Program-made: the position numbers and the translations under genes
Shown: positions 55,779 through 64,000 of the stretch, one piece after another
Position numbering within the stretch: the stretch's first letter is position 1
Layout of the letters: each line of letters starts with the position of its first letter
The notes under the pieces: model-generated
Databases searched by the model: none
Told to the model about the DNA's origin: nothing
Seen by the model: only the letters and a program-made list of their open reading frames with translations
Assembly (NCBI RefSeq): GCF_029350975.1
Contig: NZ_JARKMR010000006.1
Location: 1 to 64,000 of the forward strand
Source of the DNA: Maribacter zhoushanensis
GTDB lineage: Bacteria; Bacteroidota; Bacteroidia; Flavobacteriales; Flavobacteriaceae
Length of the DNA: 64,000 nt
Direction of reading: 5' to 3'

Positions 55779-56654
55779 TTATAAAATATGCTTGTGTGCT
55801 TTGTAAGAAGATCTTACTAAAGCGCCACTTTCAACATGTCTAAAGCCCATTTCAAGACCTATGTCTTCATATTTCTTAAATTGCTCAGGAGTAATAAATT
55901 CTTTAACAGGTAGGTGCTTTTTAGAAGGCTGTAAGTACTGTCCTATAGTAACAACATCAACATCTGCATTACGCAAATCTGCCAATGTGGTAATAACTTC
56001 ATCTTCATGTTCGCCAAGACCTAGCATAATACCAGATTTGGTTCTGTTGATACCTTGTTTTTTCAAGTAGTTCAAGGCTTCAAGACTACGTTCATACTTT
56101 GCTTGTATACGTACCTCTCTGGTAAGTCTTTTAACAGTTTCCATGTTGTGAGAAACAACTTCTGGGGATACAGCAACTATTCTGTCTAAATGCTTTTCTA
56201 TACCCTGAAAATCAGGAATTAAAGTTTCTAAAGTCGTAGTAGGGTTCATTCTTCGGATGGCCTTTACGGTTTCTGCCCAAATAATAGAGCCCATATCCTT
56301 AAGGTCATCTCTATCTACAGAAGTGATGACAGCATGTTTAATACCCATAATTTTTATGGATCTAGCTACTTTTTCAGGTTCTGCCCAGTCAACATTCTCA
56401 GGTCTTCCGGTTTTAACTCCGCAGAAACCACATGATCTAGTACAAACATTACCTAATATCATAAAGGTTGCTGTTCCTTCTCCCCAGCATTCTCCCATAT
56501 TTGGGCAACTTCCGCTGGTACAAATAGTATGCAGGTCATACTTATCTACCAAACCTCTAAGCTGGGTGTATTTCTTACCTGTAGGAAGTTTTACCCTTAG
56601 CCATTTCGGTTTACCTTTTGGTGGAGCAACATTTTCTTTTAAAACTGTAGACAT
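55779..56654 (-). CDS. lipA: Lipoyl synthase
   Basis: 291 aa. LipA inserts two sulphur atoms into octanoyl groups on lipoate-dependent proteins. The auxiliary [4Fe-4S] ligands are Cys45, Cys50 and Cys56 ([16 protein letters not shown]) and the radical-SAM ligands are Cys71, Cys75 and Cys78 ([15 protein letters not shown]). The C-terminal RSSY ([13 protein letters not shown]), which contributes the serine ligand of the auxiliary cluster, is intact. A candidate TATATTTG box lies 17 nt upstream. No other lipoate genes are in the window. Confidence 0.96.
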   Translation of the reverse strand: MSTVLKENVAPPKGKPKWLRVKLPTGKKYTQLRGLVDKYDLHTICTSGSCPNMGECWGEGTATFMILGNVCTRSCGFCGVKTGRPENVDWAEPEKVARSIKIMGIKHAVITSVDRDDLKDMGSIIWAETVKAIRRMNPTTTLETLIPDFQGIEKHLDRIVAVSPEVVSHNMETVKRLTREVRIQAKYERSLEALNYLKKQGINRTKSGIMLGLGEHEDEVITTLADLRNADVDVVTIGQYLQPSKKHLPVKEFITPEQFKKYEDIGLEMGFRHVESGALVRSSYKAHKHIL

Positions 56655-56670
56655 GCTTTAAATTTTATTA

Positions 56671-56678
56671 CAAATATA
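56671..56678 (-). promoter_or_regulatory. Candidate -7 box (TATATTTG) for lipA
   Basis: Minus-strand TATATTTG matches TAnnTTTG 17 nt before the ATG at 56654. No clear -33 TTG. Confidence 0.45.
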
Positions 56679-56762
56679 CGAACTAATAAAGTGTGGATAA
56701 AGCAGAATTACATGCTACACAAATGAGTTCTAAATTATGAGAAATTTTCTTTTAGTTGTTGT

Positions 56763-57320
56763 TTACTTTCGTTCTTTAATAATTTCTGAAAGTAATTTTT
56801 TTGCCCTTAGAAGTTTTACCTTGACGCTGTTTATAGGCTCGTTCAAATGCGTGGCAATATCGGCATAGCTTAGCTCATTAAAATACCTAAGGTTGATGAC
56901 CGCTTGGTAATGTGGCTTTAGTTTTTTGATATCTCTAAGTAAGTCTGCTAAATTCTGCTCTTGAATTAATTGATCTTCCATAGAAGGAGTAGCATCCAAA
57001 GCACTGGTTATGGCGTCAGAATTACTTCTAGAATCTAGCAAGTTCTTTTTTCGCTTTCTAACTAAATCAATATGAATATTTTTAGAGATAGCTATTAACC
57101 AAGTTTTAAATACGTAAGAATCGTTGTAGGTATTTATCTTATCAAATGCCTTTGAAAATGTCTGAATGGTGATGTCTTCAGAATCATTTTCATTTTCTGT
57201 ACGCTTTAATTGAAATCCGTAAACATCGTTCCAAAACATATCTAACAAACGACTAAAGGCTATTTGTTTGCCTTGCTTCGCTTTGATGATTGTTTCTTCT
57301 AAAGTGTCTATTTTGTTCAA
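56763..57320 (-). CDS. ECF-type RNA polymerase sigma factor
   Basis: 185 aa with a TTG start at 57320 (NKIDTLEETIIKAKQGKQIA); no ATG is available upstream of region 2. Region 2 is MFWNDVYGFQLKRTENENDS, EDITIQTFSKAFDKINTYND and FKTWLIAISKNIHIDLVRKR; region 4 is YQAVINLRYFNELSYADIAT, HLNEPINSVKVKLLRAKKLL. No anti-sigma gene is adjacent on its 3' side. The small Cys-rich membrane protein lies 43 bp upstream in the same direction and may be co-transcribed. Confidence 0.9.
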   Translation of the reverse strand: MNKIDTLEETIIKAKQGKQIAFSRLLDMFWNDVYGFQLKRTENENDSEDITIQTFSKAFDKINTYNDSYVFKTWLIAISKNIHIDLVRKRKKNLLDSRSNSDAITSALDATPSMEDQLIQEQNLADLLRDIKKLKPHYQAVINLRYFNELSYADIATHLNEPINSVKVKLLRAKKLLSEIIKERK

Positions 57321-57363
57321 ATATTATTTTTGGTAAGCGTTTACATTTGATAGTGAACTAAGC

Positions 57364-57567
57364 TTATTCTGAGATTAAATCTTTCTTGCAATCTTGTTCG
57401 TTTGGCATTTTACCGCACATACCACAAGCTTGTCCGTCTTGATTTAGAAAAGGACTTTGACTTGCACAAGTTCCTGCAAATTCTCCGTCTTTTTTAGACC
57501 ATATTTTAATTGCAATACCTGCAAAAGCCAATGCTAACAACCCAATGGTCAGTAATACTAGTTTCAT
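57364..57567 (-). CDS. Small Cys-rich membrane-anchored protein
   Basis: 67 aa. N-terminal membrane helix MKLVLLTIGLLALAFAGIAI, then KIWSKKDGEFAGTCASQSPF and a Cys-containing tail GQACGMCGKMPNEQDCKKD with four Cys in total (one CxxC: ACGMC). This pattern recurs as a small 'membrane or secreted protein' in flavobacteria. The role is unknown; metal binding or redox is possible. It has a candidate -7 box (57583-57590) 16 nt upstream of the ATG, just inside the anti-sigma terminator. Confidence 0.75.
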   Translation of the reverse strand: MKLVLLTIGLLALAFAGIAIKIWSKKDGEFAGTCASQSPFLNQDGQACGMCGKMPNEQDCKKDLISE

Positions 57568-57582
57568 ATGCTAAATTTTAAA

Positions 57583-57590
57583 CAAAGATA
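57583..57590 (-). promoter_or_regulatory. Candidate -7 box (TATCTTTG) for the 67-aa protein and sigma gene
   Basis: Minus-strand TATCTTTG matches TAnnTTTG, 16 nt before the ATG at 57567 and immediately downstream of the anti-sigma terminator. No standard -33. Confidence 0.45.
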
Positions 57591-57618
57591 AAAAATAAAG
57601 CCCCAAAAATGGGGCTTT
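57591..57618 (-). terminator. Terminator after the sigma / anti-sigma operon
   Basis: AAAGCCCCA pairs with TGGGGCTTT (57597-57618) with a 4-nt loop; a run of A on the left side gives a U-tract in the minus transcript. It lies 24 nt past the stop at 57642. Confidence 0.85.
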
Positions 57619-57641
57619 AAGAATACTTTATGTGTGAAAGC

Positions 57642-58400
57642 TTAGTATGCTATGTTCGCAACTATGTTTTCAACGTTAGGGGCGTGATTACCACCTTTTT
57701 GTTCAATTGTAATATAACCAACTGCATTTTCAGCGTATGGTAATGCCAGCAACTTTTCTTGATCACCAGCTTCTTCAATAATACCTAAGTTTATCATTTT
57801 GCCGTTAACCTCTGCCCACATTTGAAAACATTGGCTTTCAGGAATATGAGGTAATTTGCTAACGTTGATATAAGATAATTTCTTAACCGGGTTTATATAA
57901 GCAACAGCTTTTAAATCTTTTGCTTTCTGATTACCCTTAACATTATACTTTTTAGTTTGTGGGTTGTTTAGAACAATGAACTGGTTACGTACATCTTCTA
58001 ACTGCTCCTTCATGTTTTCCTCAAGCAATTTTATTTTATTGCTAACCACACTGTTCTCTTCTTGCAAACTCTGGTTTTGGTTCCAGAAAAAAGTAGAGAT
58101 GCCTATAAACATAATTGCGGTAATACTTGCCGCGATAGCATAACTATAGAATCTTTTTCTGCCTTTACGTTCAGCTTTTATTCTAGAGTTGATTTTATCT
58201 TTTAAACCTTGTGGAGCTTCAATAGCATGAAGTTTGGCGAAGATTTCAAGATTATCCTGTAATTCGCTATAGGTTTCCCTTACCTCTGGGTACATGGCAA
58301 TATAGCGCTCTACCTGTAGGCTTTCCAACTCGGTAGTTGTTCCCAAAAGATACTTTTCTAATAAATCAGAATCAAGGAAAATTCTTATTTTGTCTTTCAT
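57642..58400 (-). CDS. Anti-sigma factor, RskA family
   Basis: 252 aa. The N-terminal cytosolic part (~1-75; LEKYLLGTTTELESLQVERY) is the sigma-binding anti-sigma domain without the zinc HxxxCxxC motif. A single membrane helix is at ~85-107 (SYAIAASITAIMFIGISTFF), then a coiled coil (QNQSLQEENSVVSNKIKLLE) and the periplasmic RskA domain (KAVAYINPVKKLSYINVSKL, ESQCFQMWAEVNGKMINLGI, GYITIEQKGGNHAP). It holds the preceding ECF sigma factor at the membrane until a signal triggers proteolysis. ATGA overlap (4 bp) with the sigma gene. Confidence 0.92.
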   Translation of the reverse strand: MKDKIRIFLDSDLLEKYLLGTTTELESLQVERYIAMYPEVRETYSELQDNLEIFAKLHAIEAPQGLKDKINSRIKAERKGRKRFYSYAIAASITAIMFIGISTFFWNQNQSLQEENSVVSNKIKLLEENMKEQLEDVRNQFIVLNNPQTKKYNVKGNQKAKDLKAVAYINPVKKLSYINVSKLPHIPESQCFQMWAEVNGKMINLGIIEEAGDQEKLLALPYAENAVGYITIEQKGGNHAPNVENIVANIAY

Positions 58401-58960
58401 AATACGAAATTTAATAACATGGCAACTAAGGCAGGGCCGTAGATTTTGCCTAACTCGCGTAATCCAATTTTAAGTCTAGACTTAATAGTTCCCAAGGGAA
58501 TGTCCAACTCATCACTAGCTTCTTGTTGGGTCATGCCTTGAAAGAAAAGAGCTTCTAGAACAATTTGATATTTATCTTCAATTTTGTCTAGATGTTCTCT
58601 TACATCCATTAACTCTGGCCTAGTACTTTCCACGCCTAAAGTATATACGTCAGAAACGTCTATTTGGATTTCTTTATCAGATTTTGTGTTGACACTTCTT
58701 AATTTGTCAATGGCAGTGTTACGTGTAATTCTAAAAAGCCAAGTAAATAGTTTCGCTTTTTTAGGATCATAAGAGTCTGCTTTTTTCCAAATCTTCACGA
58801 AAGATTCTTGAACAACATCTTGTGCTAAATCTGGGTCACGCACCACCTTATTAGCCACACCTAGTAGGGTGTCGGCATAATTATCATACAAGAGAGAAAT
58901 CGCTTTTTCGTTTCTTTCCTGTAGTAATTCAACAATATGGTTTTCTAATAGAGTGCTCAT
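58397..58960 (-). CDS. ECF-type RNA polymerase sigma factor (SigK-like)
   Basis: 187 aa. Region 2: ISLLYDNYADTLLGVANKVV, DPDLAQDVVQESFVKIWKKA, LFTWLFRITRNTAIDKLRS. Region 4: YQIVLEALFFQGMTQQEASD, ELDIPLGTIKSRLKIGLREL. Paired by overlap with an RskA-type anti-sigma factor, as in SigK/RskA modules. The signal and regulon are unknown. No autoregulatory promoter is obvious in the 200 bp upstream. Confidence 0.92.
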   Translation of the reverse strand: MSTLLENHIVELLQERNEKAISLLYDNYADTLLGVANKVVRDPDLAQDVVQESFVKIWKKADSYDPKKAKLFTWLFRITRNTAIDKLRSVNTKSDKEIQIDVSDVYTLGVESTRPELMDVREHLDKIEDKYQIVLEALFFQGMTQQEASDELDIPLGTIKSRLKIGLRELGKIYGPALVAMLLNFVL

Positions 58961-59138
58961 AATTTAAAAGATGTACATATTTTTTTTAAGATGAACATCC
59001 AAATGCTAACATTGAACCGTATATGATTAAACGCTAAATTATAAAATTGATTGTTAACGATGCGTTTTCTAAAAATATATATTGAATAAGTGGTCGGCTG
59101 GTAACTGCCCACTTTGTTTTTGGTTGGTTTGGTTTGGT

Positions 59139-59169
59139 AATAACCCCTGTAATTTTTACAGGGGTTATT
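59139..59169. terminator. Perfect 14-bp hairpin overlapping the murB stop codon
   Basis: AATAACCCCTGTAA (59139-59152) and TTACAGGGGTTATT (59156-59169) pair perfectly around a 3-nt loop. The murB stop codon (59165-59167) lies inside the right arm. In the minus transcript no U-tract follows; on the plus strand TTTTATT follows. It probably forms the murB transcript end, perhaps by processing. Confidence 0.6.
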
Positions 59170-60181
59170 TTATTAAATTAACCTCAGGACTTATTTCAAT
59201 ATTGAACTTTGTTTTCACGGCATCAATAATTTTTTCCGCTAAGTTTAAAATATCCTTACCAGTTGCGTTGTCATAATTTACAAGAACCAATGCTTGATTT
59301 TTATGAACACCAGCATCACCAAAACGTTTTCCTTTAAAACCGCATTGCTCAATTAACCAACCTGCCGGTATTTTGTAATACTCATCTGACACTTTATAAA
59401 AAGGAGCTTCAGGATTTTTTAATGCAAATTCTTTAAAGATTTCTTTCTCAACTATTGGGTTTTTAAAGAAACTGCCACTATTACCAAGAACTTTTGGGTC
59501 TGGTAGTTTACTTTGTCTTATGGCAATGACAGCATTGGAAATATCTTTAATACTGGGGTCAGAAATGGAATCTTTTTCTAGTTGTTGTTCAATGGCGCCA
59601 TACCCTGAATTAATTTTATGGTCTTTTTTAGAGAATGAAAAGGTAACCGAAGTAATTACATATTTATCTTTTCCTTCATTTTTAAAAAACGAATCTCGAT
59701 ACCCAAACTTACAATCTTCTTTAGTTAACGTAACCAGTTCTTGATTTTCTATGCTAACAGCTTCGCAACTAACAAAGCAATCTTTTAATTCAACGCCATA
59801 GGCCCCAATGTTTTGTATGGGAGCAGTACCAGTGTTACCAGGTATTAAAGACATGTTCTCTAATCCTCCAAAATTTTGGTCAAGAGCCCACATGACCATA
59901 TCATGCCAATTTTCACCTGCCATTACCTGTACTTCTACAGTCTCATTAGATTCTGAGATGATTTTCTTTCCCTTTAAATCTACATGAATAAATAATGCTT
60001 CAATATAATCTGAAAGTAACATATTGCTACCACCACCAATGATAATCTTTCTATCATAATCTTGGTTGCCCAGAATATCTTGTAATTCTTCAATAGACGT
60101 AACTTCAACAAAAAATCTTGCTGTAGCATCAATACCAAAAGTATTGTAGTTTTTTAGGGAAAAGTGTTCATGTACAATCAT
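59165..60181 (-). CDS. murB: UDP-N-acetylenolpyruvoylglucosamine reductase
   Basis: 338 aa. MurB reduces UDP-GlcNAc-enolpyruvate to UDP-MurNAc, a step of peptidoglycan precursor synthesis, with NADPH and FAD. The FAD-binding PCMH fold is shown by IIIGGGSNMLLSD (~47-60), GTAPIQNIGAYGVELKDCF (~115-135), the GYRDSFFKNEGKDKYVITSV motif and GNSGSFFKNPIV (active-site Ser). The C-terminal AGWLIEQCGFKGKRFGDAGV and HKNQALVLVN complete the type I pattern. It is TAATG-coupled to the upstream aminotransferase gene. Confidence 0.96.
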   Translation of the reverse strand: MIVHEHFSLKNYNTFGIDATARFFVEVTSIEELQDILGNQDYDRKIIIGGGSNMLLSDYIEALFIHVDLKGKKIISESNETVEVQVMAGENWHDMVMWALDQNFGGLENMSLIPGNTGTAPIQNIGAYGVELKDCFVSCEAVSIENQELVTLTKEDCKFGYRDSFFKNEGKDKYVITSVTFSFSKKDHKINSGYGAIEQQLEKDSISDPSIKDISNAVIAIRQSKLPDPKVLGNSGSFFKNPIVEKEIFKEFALKNPEAPFYKVSDEYYKIPAGWLIEQCGFKGKRFGDAGVHKNQALVLVNYDNATGKDILNLAEKIIDAVKTKFNIEISPEVNLIK

Positions 60182-61371
60182 TAACCTTTATAGCTTTTTA
60201 GTGCTTCCTTTAAAATTTGAACAGCTCTTTTTAAACTATCTTGGTCTAAAACATAGGCAATTCTAATTTGGTTTTTACCCAATCCGTCTGTAGCGTAAAA
60301 CCCAGCTGCTGGTGCTACCATAACAGTTTCGTTGTCAATATTAAAATCTTCTAACAACCATTGGGCAAAATGATCGGCATCTTTAATAGGTAGTTCAGCA
60401 ATACAATAAAAAGCACCTTGTGGCTTTGCAATTTTAATGCCTTCGATTTTTTCTAACTCCGCTATTAGAATATTTCTTCTTGCAACATATTCCGTTTTAA
60501 CCTCGGCGAAATAACTGTCAGGTGTATCTAAGGCCGCTTCGCTTGCTATTTGTGCATATGTAGGGGGTGATAATCTAGCCTGTGCAAACTTCATTGCCGT
60601 GGCAATAAACTCCTTATTTTTAGAAACTAGGTAACCAATACGTGCACCACACATGCTGTATCTTTTAGATACAGAATCTATTACTATGGCATGTTCTTCT
60701 AAACCTTCTTCCTTTAAAATAGATGTATGGGTTTTGTTGTCATAAGTGAACTCTCTGTAAACTTCATCGGCAACTAGATATATGTTATGCTTTTTAACTA
60801 AAGCTGCTAATTTTTGAACTTCTTCTTGGCTGTATAGATATCCGGTTGGGTTACCAGGATTGCATATTAAAATAGCTTTGGTTCTAGGCGTAATTAATTT
60901 TTCAAAATCCTCAATTGGCGGTAGCGCAAAGTTGTCTTCTAACTTAGAAACTACCGGTACAACGGTTACACCGCAAGCAGTGGCAAATCCGTTATAATTA
61001 GCATAAAAAGGTTCGGGTATAATAATTTCATCATCTGTATCTGCAATAGTGTTCATTGCAAAAGACAATGCTTCAGAACCTCCGGTAGTTACAATGATAT
61101 CCGTAGCGCTTACTTGTATATCGTTTTTAATGTAATACTTGGCAATTTTGGTTCTAAAGGTCTCTGATCCTTCAGTACGGCTGTATTCCAATACATTAAT
61201 ATCATTATTTTTTACAGCATCTAAAGCTTGTTGTGGGGTTTTTATATCTGGTTGTCCAATGTTTAAATGAATAACCTTAACTCCTCTTTTTTTTGCATTT
61301 TCAGCAAATGGAACTAACTTTCTAATAGGTGATTGAGGCATGGTAAGCCCCTTATTTGAAACAGATGGCAT
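60181..61371 (-). CDS. PLP-dependent aminotransferase, class I/II
   Basis: About 396 aa from the ATG at 61371 (MPSVSNKGLTMPQSPIRKLV); a GTG at 61389 adds six non-conserved residues. Fold type I aspartate aminotransferase-like: KVIHLNIGQPDIKTPQQALD, DIIVTTGGSEALSFAMNT, ILICNPGNPTGYLYS, and the PLP-Lys segment IDSVSKRYSMCGARIGY (~240). Substrate specificity (aspartate, aromatic or other) is not readable. The stop shares one base with the murB ATG (TAATG), so the two are coupled although they are in different pathways. Confidence 0.9.
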   Translation of the reverse strand: MPSVSNKGLTMPQSPIRKLVPFAENAKKRGVKVIHLNIGQPDIKTPQQALDAVKNNDINVLEYSRTEGSETFRTKIAKYYIKNDIQVSATDIIVTTGGSEALSFAMNTIADTDDEIIIPEPFYANYNGFATACGVTVVPVVSKLEDNFALPPIEDFEKLITPRTKAILICNPGNPTGYLYSQEEVQKLAALVKKHNIYLVADEVYREFTYDNKTHTSILKEEGLEEHAIVIDSVSKRYSMCGARIGYLVSKNKEFIATAMKFAQARLSPPTYAQIASEAALDTPDSYFAEVKTEYVARRNILIAELEKIEGIKIAKPQGAFYCIAELPIKDADHFAQWLLEDFNIDNETVMVAPAAGFYATDGLGKNQIRIAYVLDQDSLKRAVQILKEALKSYKG

Positions 61372-61519
61372 ATAAATTGAATTTTTCACAAAAGTGATAA
61401 ATGATTATGGTACTTACAAAGTAATTAAGCTTTTATTTGGATTTGGCAATACTGTTAAAATTGAGTGTTATAACAAATTATTACGTATCTTAAAAAGGGT
61501 TAACTAATTCATATAGATT

Positions 61520-62857
61520 ATGTTACGTAAAAGAGGTGTTCTTCTAATTCTATTGTTTTGTTGTTTTTCGTGGTTAGCAATAGGTCAAAACTATCAATTA
61601 CCTGCAGGAAAGAAATTTGATAAAGTCAAGTTTCAGTTGATTAATAATCTCATGGTAATACCTATTAATGTCAATGGAACGGAATTGTCATTTGTATTGG
61701 ATTCTGGAGTTGGTACACCCATATTGTTCAATTTGGCGGATCAAGATTCTATTCAGCTAAACAACGTAACAGAAATTACCATTAATGGGTTAGGGGAGGG
61801 TGAGCCTATAAATGCGTTAAAGTCCACTGGTAATTTTATTCAGATGGGTGATGTTAAGAATGTGTCTCAGAACATTTATGTGGTGATGGATGCCGGTATA
61901 AATTTTTCTCCAAGTCTTGGTGTTCCTGTTCATGGAATAATAGGTTATGACTTGTTTAAAGATTTTGTGGTTGATATTAATTACATAAAACGTACTATAA
62001 AATTTCATGACCCCGAACTTTATAAGTACAAAAAATCAAAGAATACGCGTATAGTAGATATGTCGGTCATTAGAAAGAAAGCATATTTAGATGCCTTTGT
62101 CATGATAAGTAAGGACGAGGAAATACCTGTAAAAATGTTGTTGGATACCGGCAGTAGCGATGCGGTATGGTTATTTGAAGATGAAAGAATTCAATTACCG
62201 GATAAACATTACCAAGATTTTTTAGGAAAAGGTCTTGCTGGTAATATTTATGGTAAGAGAACTAAAATCAATCATTTAAAGATTTCAGATTTTGTACTGA
62301 GTGATGCTAAGGCTGCCTTTCCTGATATGGAGACGTTTACAACAATTTCAGATTTTGGAGGTAGAAACGGTAGTTTAGGTGGTGAGGTTATAAAACGTTT
62401 TAATGCGGTGTTCGATTATAAGAATGAAAAATTAATCTTGACTAAGAATGCCAATTTCAGTAAAATGTTTCAATACAATGTTAGTGGTATTGATTTACAA
62501 CATGCCGGTATGCGCTATGTGTCAGAACGAATTACAAATTCAAACGGAGTAGTAAATAGCGATGCTAAGACCTATGGGGATGTGCAGATTATTCTTCACG
62601 GGGCAACAAGGTTAAGCTTGGTGCCAGAGATTATAGTTTCGGGAATACGCCAGGGGAGTCCCGCACATTCGGCAGGGTTAAGAGAAGGTGATGTCATCTT
62701 GGCGGTAAACGGTAGGCGCATCCACCGATATAAATTACAAGAGATTATGCATATGCTCAATGTCAAAAAAGATAAAAAAATTAAGGTACTTGTAGAAAGG
62801 TATGATAGTGACCTACTCTTTAGTTTTGAGTTAAAACCTTTATTTGACGAACAATAA
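61520..62857 (+). CDS. Retropepsin-like aspartyl protease with PDZ domain, exported
   Basis: 445 aa. Signal peptide ~1-22 (ends WLAIGQ). Two aspartyl-protease halves: SFVLDSGVGTPILFN (~70) and VKMLLDTGSSDAVWLFEDE (~215), both with the catalytic D-(T/S)-G. A PDZ domain follows at ~375-435 (GIRQGSPAHSAGLREGDVIL, AVNGRRIHRYKLQEIMHMLN). The architecture is a recognised bacteroidetal family of exported aspartic peptidases with PDZ. The likely location is the periplasm; substrates are unknown. It stands alone and converges on the DUF1573 gene at a terminator. Confidence 0.85.
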   Translation: MLRKRGVLLILLFCCFSWLAIGQNYQLPAGKKFDKVKFQLINNLMVIPINVNGTELSFVLDSGVGTPILFNLADQDSIQLNNVTEITINGLGEGEPINALKSTGNFIQMGDVKNVSQNIYVVMDAGINFSPSLGVPVHGIIGYDLFKDFVVDINYIKRTIKFHDPELYKYKKSKNTRIVDMSVIRKKAYLDAFVMISKDEEIPVKMLLDTGSSDAVWLFEDERIQLPDKHYQDFLGKGLAGNIYGKRTKINHLKISDFVLSDAKAAFPDMETFTTISDFGGRNGSLGGEVIKRFNAVFDYKNEKLILTKNANFSKMFQYNVSGIDLQHAGMRYVSERITNSNGVVNSDAKTYGDVQIILHGATRLSLVPEIIVSGIRQGSPAHSAGLREGDVILAVNGRRIHRYKLQEIMHMLNVKKDKKIKVLVERYDSDLLFSFELKPLFDEQ

Positions 62858-62862
62858 AGCAC

Positions 62863-62894
62863 AAAAAAATGCCCAACTTCTCAGTTGGGCATTT
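62863..62894. terminator. Bidirectional terminator between protease and DUF1573 genes
   Basis: AAATGCCCAACT pairs with AGTTGGGCATTT (62867-62894) around TCTC, with an A run on the left for the minus-strand gene. It serves both convergent genes. Confidence 0.9.
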
Positions 62895-62912
62895 AGTTTT
62901 CTAAAAGTTCTT

Positions 62913-63305
62913 TTATTTGGTACCGGTAGCAGCTTGAACTTCTCCTTTTATTTTTAAAACTTTTGTAGGAGTGTCAGCGTTAGAAATAACCGTAATTGCT
63001 TTACGGATAGGACCAACTCTATTGGTATCATATTTCACTTGAATTTCACCTGTTTTACCTGGTAAAATTGGGTCTTCTGGTTTTTTTGGAATTGTACAGC
63101 CACAACTAGAACTTACTTTACTTACAATAAGTGGAGCAGTACCGGTGTTTGTAAATTCAAAAACTCTTACTCCGTCTGATCCTTTAGCGATTTCTCCGTA
63201 ATCAACGGTTTCAGATTTAAACTCTATTTTGGCAGCTGCATCTTGTGCAGTTAAACTAAAACCTAGTAAGCCAACAAATAATACAAGTACTATTTTTTTC
63301 ATCAT
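62913..63305 (-). CDS. DUF1573 exported protein
   Basis: 130 aa. Signal peptide ~1-21 (ends FSLTAQ). Ig-like (ASH-type) DUF1573 domain: KIEFKSETVDYGEIAKGSDG, FEFTNTGTAPLIVSKVSSSC, GCTIPKKPEDPILPGKTGEI and QVKYDTNRVGPIRKAITVIS. The SCGCTIP motif with two Cys is the family hallmark. Function is unknown. It has the best-supported promoter of the window just upstream. Confidence 0.92.
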   Translation of the reverse strand: MMKKIVLVLFVGLLGFSLTAQDAAAKIEFKSETVDYGEIAKGSDGVRVFEFTNTGTAPLIVSKVSSSCGCTIPKKPEDPILPGKTGEIQVKYDTNRVGPIRKAITVISNADTPTKVLKIKGEVQAATGTK

Positions 63306-63325
63306 TTATAATTTTGGGTGGATGT

Positions 63326-63355
63326 CAAAATTAAATCTTTTCAGATCAACCTCAA
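63326..63355 (-). promoter_or_regulatory. Bacteroidetes promoter for the DUF1573 gene
   Basis: The minus strand carries TAATTTTG (63326-63333) as the -7 box and, 19 nt upstream, TTG (63353-63355) as the -33, in the exact TTG-N19-TAnnTTTG arrangement. The -7 box lies 20 nt before the ATG at 63305. Confidence 0.65.
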
Positions 63356-63500
63356 AATCCTTTTGTTATACTCTAACGTTACTTATTTTTGTTTCGTATT
63401 TATCTTTGGGTGAAATTTAGCTGAAATGACCGTTAGAATGTCAGTTCGGCTTTAATTTTTAATAACCCAGTTTATTATTATTCAAAAACTGTTCCAAAAA

Positions 63501-64000
63501 ATGGAAATTCCTTCAAAATATAATCCGCAAGCCACAGAATCGCAATGGTATGATTACTGGATGAAAAACGGCTACTTTCACTCAGAACCAGATGAGAGAG
63601 AACCTTATAGTATTGTAATACCGCCGCCAAACGTAACCGGTATTTTGCATATGGGGCATATGTTGAACAATACCATACAAGATGTTTTAATAAGAAGAGC
63701 CCGCCTTTTAGGTAAGAATGCTTGTTGGGTACCAGGTACCGATCATGCCTCTATTGCTACAGAAGCAAAGGTCGTTGCCAAATTAAAAGAGCAAGGCATC
63801 AATAAAAATGACCTTACTAGAGATGAGTTTTTAAAACATGCCTGGGATTGGACAAATGAATATGGTGGTATCATTTTAGAGCAGTTGAAAAAACTGGGAT
63901 GTTCTTGTGATTGGGACCGTACTGCGTTCACCATGGATCAAGAGCGATATGATAGTGTAATAAAGGTATTTATTGATCTTTATAACAAAGGTTTAATTTA
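63501..64000 (+). CDS. valS: Valine--tRNA ligase (N-terminal part)
   Basis: 166 codons to the window edge; the gene continues beyond. It starts [20 protein letters not shown]. The class I HIGH motif appears as [20 protein letters not shown] (~51-70, HMGH), preceded by the ValS marker IPPPNVTG and followed by [16 protein letters not shown]. This combination is specific to ValRS. The enzyme charges tRNA-Val and edits mischarged threonine; the KMSKS loop and editing domain lie outside the window. No clear -7 box with the TTTG core is visible upstream. Confidence 0.96.
   Translation, partial: MEIPSKYNPQATESQWYDYWMKNGYFHSEPDEREPYSIVIPPPNVTGILHMGHMLNNTIQDVLIRRARLLGKNACWVPGTDHASIATEAKVVAKLKEQGINKNDLTRDEFLKHAWDWTNEYGGIILEQLKKLGCSCDWDRTAFTMDQERYDSVIKVFIDLYNKGLI

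Overview
The window reads as a chromosomal segment of an AT-rich Bacteroidetes bacterium, most likely a marine member of the Flavobacteriaceae. The evidence is a PorP/SprF protein, two proteins with the type IX secretion (T9SS) type-B C-terminal domain, Calx-beta adhesins, many CarboxypepD-regulatory-like secreted proteins, and recurrent -7 boxes of the Bacteroidetes form TAnnTTTG instead of sigma-70 boxes. The genus cannot be fixed from the sequence alone.

Layout. (1) 1-11.3 kb, minus strand: three surface-protein genes. A repeat protein of more than 2,188 residues runs off the left edge. A 387-aa T9SS type-B protein and a 1,106-aa Asp-rich repeat protein form a TAATG-coupled pair. The two repeat proteins share the same N-terminal head but carry unrelated repeats. 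(2) 11.6-16.0 kb, plus: two paralogous CarboxypepD-like proteins, a DUF6702 protein and an M1 metallopeptidase. (3) 16.1-25.7 kb: TatA, PAP2 phosphatase, O-methyltransferase, GNAT, kynureninase, MFS transporter, two tandem CarboxypepD-like paralogues, a lipoprotein, an ECF sigma factor coupled to a 63-aa protein, and an MscS-type channel. (4) 25.8-26.3 kb: ClpP. (5) 26.5-43.2 kb, minus: a gliding/T9SS surface locus in which an 82-aa ORF is TAATG-coupled to a 4,446-aa Calx-beta adhesin, followed after a terminator by PorP/SprF and a PorE-like OmpA protein. (6) 43.9-47.6 kb, minus: a photolyase operon (flavin reductase, a 51-aa DUF2256 protein, cryptochrome-DASH, FeS-type photolyase). (7) 47.7-64 kb: kynurenine 3-monooxygenase and mostly housekeeping genes (Nif3-like, LpxK, GAPDH, LipA, MurB, aminotransferase, ValS), with a TPR hybrid histidine kinase, two ECF sigma factors, an anti-sigma factor, a PDZ aspartyl protease and a DUF1573 protein.

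How the parts fit. Several loci serve the cell surface: secreted repeat proteins and adhesins exported by Sec and then T9SS, with SprF- and PorE-like partners beside the giant adhesin. Kynureninase and kynurenine monooxygenase are two steps of one pathway but lie 28 kb apart. Many neighbours overlap by TAATG or ATGA, which suggests translational coupling.

The most unusual items are the near-identical modular repeat array at 1-5.9 kb, whose two module types and two linker types are combined non-randomly and show a higher-order block duplication, and the 82-aa ORF fused by TAATG to the 13.3-kb adhesin gene. I found no tRNA, rRNA, CRISPR array or insertion sequence.
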